Part shown: positions 6,358-9,087 of the stretch, one piece after another
How the letters are laid out: every line of letters starts with the position of its first letter
Position numbering within the stretch: position 1 is the stretch's first letter
Source: Acetivibrio sp964466645
Lineage (GTDB): Bacteria; Bacillota; Clostridia; Acetivibrionales; Acetivibrionaceae
DNA length: 9,087 nt
Assembly (NCBI GenBank): GCA_964466645.1
Contig: CAYXPB010000221.1
Coordinates: 1-9,087, forward strand
Direction: 5' to 3'
The notes under the pieces: model-generated
Told to the model about the DNA's origin: nothing
What the model saw: the letters and a program-made list of their open reading frames with translations, nothing else
Database searches by the model: none
Program-made: the position numbers and the translations under genes

Positions 6358-7002
6358 ATGAGCTTGGACAAGAAGATCTCTGCTGCTGTTATTAAACGTT
6401 TACCTAGATACTATAGGTATTTATCCGATTTACTGAAGTTAGGGATTACAAGAATTTCTTCTAAAGAGTTAAGTATCAGAATGGGCATTACCGCTTCACA
6501 AATACGTCAGGATTTAAACTGTTTTGGTGGGTTTGGTCAACAGGGATATGGATATAATGTTGAATACCTTCATAACGAAATAGGAAATATTCTTGGAGTT
6601 AATGATATGTTTGGGTATATAATAATCGGTGCAGGTAATATGGGGCAGGCACTTGCAAATTATACAAACTTTGAAAAAAGAGGTTTTATGCTCAAAGGCG
6701 TTTTTGATGTCAGCCCTGATTTGATAGGACAAAAAATAAATGACCTTGAAATTATGGATCTGAATAATCTTGAGAAGTTTATAAAAAGCAATAAAGTTGA
6801 AATCGCAATGCTATGTGTTCCTTACGATCAAACTCCTATAGTTGCAGACAGAGTTGCACGTTTAGGTATAAAGGGGTTGTGGAATTTCTCACCTATGGAT
6901 TTAAAAATTCCTTACGATGTCATTATTGAAAATGTTCACTTAAGTGATAGTTTAATGGTTTTAGGTTACAAGTTGACTGAAAAACTAAAGCATTCAAAAT
7001 AA
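6358..7002 (+). CDS. rex: Redox-sensing transcriptional repressor Rex
   Basis: Rex is a homodimeric repressor that binds DNA when NADH/NAD+ is low and releases it when NADH rises, controlling fermentation, NADH-consuming and energy genes. I place the start at ATG 6358 (214 aa), since GAGGTGG (6346-6352) gives a 5-base spacing; a GTG at 6349 lies inside that ribosome binding site. Residues 1 to ~80 are the winged helix with the family motif SQIRQDLNCFGGFGQQGYGY (47-66). Residues ~85-214 are a Rossmann fold with GAGNMGQALANY (91-102) for NAD(H), ending in the C-terminal helix swapped between subunits in the family. Length is typical (210-215 aa). It is followed by a strong terminator and is monocistronic here. 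A Rex-like operator over its own promoter suggests autorepression. Confidence 0.97.
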   Translation: MSLDKKISAAVIKRLPRYYRYLSDLLKLGITRISSKELSIRMGITASQIRQDLNCFGGFGQQGYGYNVEYLHNEIGNILGVNDMFGYIIIGAGNMGQALANYTNFEKRGFMLKGVFDVSPDLIGQKINDLEIMDLNNLEKFIKSNKVEIAMLCVPYDQTPIVADRVARLGIKGLWNFSPMDLKIPYDVIIENVHLSDSLMVLGYKLTEKLKHSK

Positions 7003-7039
7003 GTTATAATTGAAAATCTTATTGTATAAAAATTAAAAC

Positions 7040-7098
7040 AAGTGCGTTTATTACACATGCCCTTATCAGATGTGTAGCAAACGTACTTTTTATTTTAT
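7040..7098 (+). terminator. Terminator downstream of rex
   Basis: A long two-part hairpin forms from an outer 10-bp stem (7040-7049 with 7079-7088, one G-U wobble), a small interior loop, and an inner 7-bp stem TACACAT/ATGTGTA (7052-7058 with 7070-7076) closed by an 11-base loop. It runs directly into TTTTTATTTTA. It ends the rex transcript. Confidence 0.85.
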
Positions 7099-7211
7099 GT
7101 TTATAATTCTTTGCGACATCTATTGATCCTATTGAATTATATTTAGAACTTTTAATGTGCTTTCTGAATATACTGGATGTGACTTGATAATTTTTAAAAA
7201 AGGAATGATGA

Positions 7212-8729
7212 ATGATTATGATGTATACAGTACAGCCGGGAGATTCTTTATATCTTATTTCCCAAAAGTTCGGAGTATCTGTTGAGCAAATCAGACAGGC
7301 AAATCGGCTTTCAGGTAATTTAATCTATATCGGACAGCGTTTATATATTCCTACAGGTATTCAAAGGCCAACGACTTATACAGTTAAAGCTGGCGATTCC
7401 CTATACCTGATTGCTAGAAGGTATAATACAACAGTTGAAAGTATTCAAGCACTAAACAATCTTACAAGTACTCAAATAAGAATAGGTCAAACCCTAAGAA
7501 TACCGCTTTACACAGAAGTTATTGTCAATGTAAATTTGGCAAATCTAAGAAGCGGACCCGGAACTAATTTCAGTGTAGTTACAAGCATGGTTAGAAACGC
7601 TAAGCTTCCTGTTATCGCTTCTAGTAACGGTTGGTATAAAGTGCGGTTGCATAACGGCAAAGAAGCTTGGATTTCAGGAACTGCTGTGACACTCAGAGCT
7701 TACAGCGGTGACAAGCCAATTACAAGTATTTTAGGGTTCTATACTCTCGAGGAGGGCCCCGCACTTCCAAGTTCTTTTGCCTCCTTTACAAATAACCTTG
7801 GCGAGATATCTCAAACCGGCCTTTTCATGTTCAGGATAAGCGCAAACAATCCAACTACCATTGAAAACTTCGGAGAATTTACCGAACAGGATATACGAAA
7901 CCTTGTTGCAATTGCCCACAGGAATAATGTTAAAATATTGCCAGTGGTGCACAACCTGCTTTACAGACCGGGTGGAACAACACTTGCTAAAAATGTTGTT
8001 AAGGTTCTTGTTTCAAATGCGCAAAACAGAACTGCCTTTGCACTCAACCTTTTAAAGCTGATAGAAAAATATAATTTTGACGGAGTCAACATTGACATTG
8101 AAGATGTTTTCATTGAAGACAGTGCTAATCTTTCACTACTTTATCAAGAGATTGCAAGAGTTTTAAGACCAAGAGGTTATTTCTTCTCGGCATCTATACC
8201 TGCAAGGGTCAGTGACGAACCTTTTAATCCATTTTCTGATCCCTTTGACTATGGTGCAATAGGAAATGCAGTAGATGAATTTGTTGTAATGCTATACAAT
8301 GAGCACGGCTGGCCTGGCAGTGGTCCCGGTCCGGTAGTTTCTATTGGCTGGATGGAAAGAGTATTAAGATATACAATTACAAAAATGCCTAAAGAAAAGG
8401 TTGTTGGAGCAGTATCGGTATTCGGATTTGATTTCAATCTTACTACTGGTAGAAATACATATGTTACATACGGCATGGCTATGAATCTTGCGAATAGGTA
8501 TAATAAAGAGGTTATATTTGATGAGGAGACTCAGACTCCTATGTTTGCCTATGTTGATGCTCAGGGGAACCGTCATGAAGTATGGTTTGAAAACGCTCAG
8601 AGTATTTATGCGAAAATCAAGCTTGCATGGGATCTTGGGATTAAAGGGATTGCGCTTTGGAGGCTTGGGATGGAAGATGATAGTATGTGGGCGATGTTAA
8701 GGAATCAGGTGGTTGTTCGGAAAGACTAG
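7212..8729 (+). CDS. LysM-LysM-SH3b-GH18 protein, probable spore peptidoglycan hydrolase (SleL/YaaH-like)
   Basis: The 505-residue protein joins two N-terminal LysM repeats (~5-48 and ~56-98, each with GDSLYLI) that bind peptidoglycan N-acetylglucosamine, a bacterial SH3 domain (~102-162, NLRSGPGTNFSVV), and a C-terminal glycoside hydrolase 18 barrel (~168-500). The GH18 motif is FDGVNIDIED (289-298), with D290, D295 and the likely acid catalyst E297; N293 replaces the middle aspartate, which I recall as normal in the YaaH/SleL branch. Later motifs MLYNEHG (360-366) and PGPVVSIGW (372-380) also fit that branch. There is no signal peptide or membrane segment, as in proteins made in the mother cell and placed on the spore. 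AAGGA (7200-7204) is 7 bases before ATG 7212. A role in germination cortex degradation is inferred from family membership. No convincing promoter is visible upstream. Confidence 0.93.
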   Translation: MIMMYTVQPGDSLYLISQKFGVSVEQIRQANRLSGNLIYIGQRLYIPTGIQRPTTYTVKAGDSLYLIARRYNTTVESIQALNNLTSTQIRIGQTLRIPLYTEVIVNVNLANLRSGPGTNFSVVTSMVRNAKLPVIASSNGWYKVRLHNGKEAWISGTAVTLRAYSGDKPITSILGFYTLEEGPALPSSFASFTNNLGEISQTGLFMFRISANNPTTIENFGEFTEQDIRNLVAIAHRNNVKILPVVHNLLYRPGGTTLAKNVVKVLVSNAQNRTAFALNLLKLIEKYNFDGVNIDIEDVFIEDSANLSLLYQEIARVLRPRGYFFSASIPARVSDEPFNPFSDPFDYGAIGNAVDEFVVMLYNEHGWPGSGPGPVVSIGWMERVLRYTITKMPKEKVVGAVSVFGFDFNLTTGRNTYVTYGMAMNLANRYNKEVIFDEETQTPMFAYVDAQGNRHEVWFENAQSIYAKIKLAWDLGIKGIALWRLGMEDDSMWAMLRNQVVVRKD

Positions 8730-8800
8730 GGTTGGGTTCAGCAAGGAGTATTTCTCATTAAGAGGGCTTTACTGGTGACTTTTTATATGAAGTTTAGCTT

Positions 8801-8843
8801 AAAACCGTAATCCTATTGGTCTGTGGTTACGGTTTTGTCTTTT
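8801..8843 (+). terminator. Terminator downstream of the LysM/GH18 gene
   Basis: A perfect 10-bp stem AAAACCGTAA/TTACGGTTTT (8801-8810 with 8827-8836) with a 16-base loop is followed by GTCTTTTAT. It lies 71 bases after the stop codon. The bases between (8730-8800) hold an AAGGAG at 8741-8746 but no acceptable reading frame behind it. Confidence 0.8.
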
Positions 8844-8900
8844 ATAGATTTGAGATTGGCTGTACAAATTGGTGGTACTGGGAATTTGGAAACTGGATTA

Positions 8901-9087
8901 AGAGGGAGTACCTATTGTTTTAGTGTCAAACGACTCCATTACGTGACCTTCGCATAGAATCTGTAGGATGCCATTCGGCAGACAGATGAACGATATTTTG
9001 CTGTGCAAAAATCGTACCTCAGCTTGATAATTTTCGCACGCGTCTATGGGACCTCCTGTCCCGAGACGCTAAAAATGCCATCCGTGG
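8901..9087 (+). ncRNA. Candidate conserved structured RNA (or RNA-like repeat), runs off the window
   Basis: After the preceding terminator the sequence becomes less AT-rich and folds into consecutive hairpins. GGAGT (8905-8909) can pair with ACTCC (8933-8937). Hairpin A has outer stem ATCTGT/ACAGAT (8959-8964 with 8982-8987) and inner stem TGCC/GGCA with loop ATTC. Hairpin B pairs 8990-9001 with 9005-9015, 11 bp with one bulged A and a TGT loop. Hairpin C has outer stem GCGTCT/AGACGC (9040-9045 with 9064-9069) and inner stem GGGAC/GTCCC (9048-9052 with 9058-9062) with loop CTCCT. No frame here has a start codon with a ribosome binding site. The strand is inferred: + follows from the upstream terminator, but - is possible. 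The sequence feels like a widely conserved clostridial intergenic RNA, possibly the raiA-associated type; that identification is unverified. Confidence 0.45.

Noticed and set aside
7160..7195. Sigma-G-like promoter (TGAATA upstream, GATAATT downstream) before the LysM/GH18 gene
   Set aside because: The spacing is about 15 instead of 17-18 and the -10 matches poorly, so I do not call it, although a sporulation promoter is expected.
8741..8800. Possible short gene after AAGGAG at 8741-8746
   Set aside because: There is no standard start codon at a suitable distance; the only frame (GTG near 8775) gives about 11 codons running into the terminator.
8901..9068. 56-codon open frame on the - strand
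   Set aside because: It has no start codon in its first two thirds and no ribosome binding site, and it coincides with strong hairpins; other frames on both strands are also partly open, typical of a conserved RNA.
8990..9087. Frame on the + strand open to the window edge (32 codons)
   Set aside because: It has no ATG, GTG or TTG with a ribosome binding site and overlaps hairpins B and C; continuation beyond the window cannot be judged.

Overview
The window looks like chromosomal DNA of a low-GC, spore-forming member of the Clostridia, possibly from the Acetivibrio/Ruminiclostridium side of the class. That placement rests on AT-rich codon use, a redox repressor Rex, a YdiF-type ABC-F protein, a SleL/YaaH-like spore-lytic glycosidase and clostridial-style promoters. 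The species is inferred loosely, not shown.

Left part (1-4124, + strand): aromatic amino-acid biosynthesis. After a 5' region with a plausible promoter and a foldable leader come aroF (DAHP synthase, first step of the shikimate pathway) and tyrA (prephenate dehydrogenase with a C-terminal ACT domain), overlapping by 14 bases. A 331-base gap holds a roughly 100-bp MITE-like inverted repeat, a possible three-way-junction fold and an 18-base palindrome. Then comes aroA (EPSP synthase family). The AroA protein keeps the shikimate-3-phosphate contacts, but at all three PEP-contacting arginine positions, and at the glutamine between the two substrates, it has other residues. This is the most unusual protein-level observation here.

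Middle (4188-7098): a strong bidirectional terminator separates aroA from a convergent ABC-F ATPase gene (ydiF type, - strand). That gene is divergent from rex (+ strand), and the two promoters lie almost back to back. The rex promoter has perfect -35 and -10 hexamers, and an 18-base Rex-operator-like sequence begins exactly at its -35, suggesting autoregulation. A ydiF/rex neighbourhood also exists in Bacillus subtilis.

Right part (7212-9087): a monocistronic gene for a LysM-LysM-SH3b-GH18 protein, probably a spore cortex or peptidoglycan hydrolase, followed by its terminator at 8801-8843. The last ~180 bases are less AT-rich, contain no convincing gene, and fold into three consecutive strong hairpins, one presenting the anti-Shine-Dalgarno core ACCUCCU. 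I read this as a conserved structured non-coding RNA or RNA-like repeat running off the window edge. It resembles sequence I associate with widely conserved clostridial intergenic RNA, but I cannot name the family with certainty.

No tRNA, rRNA, CRISPR array or intact transposase gene is visible.
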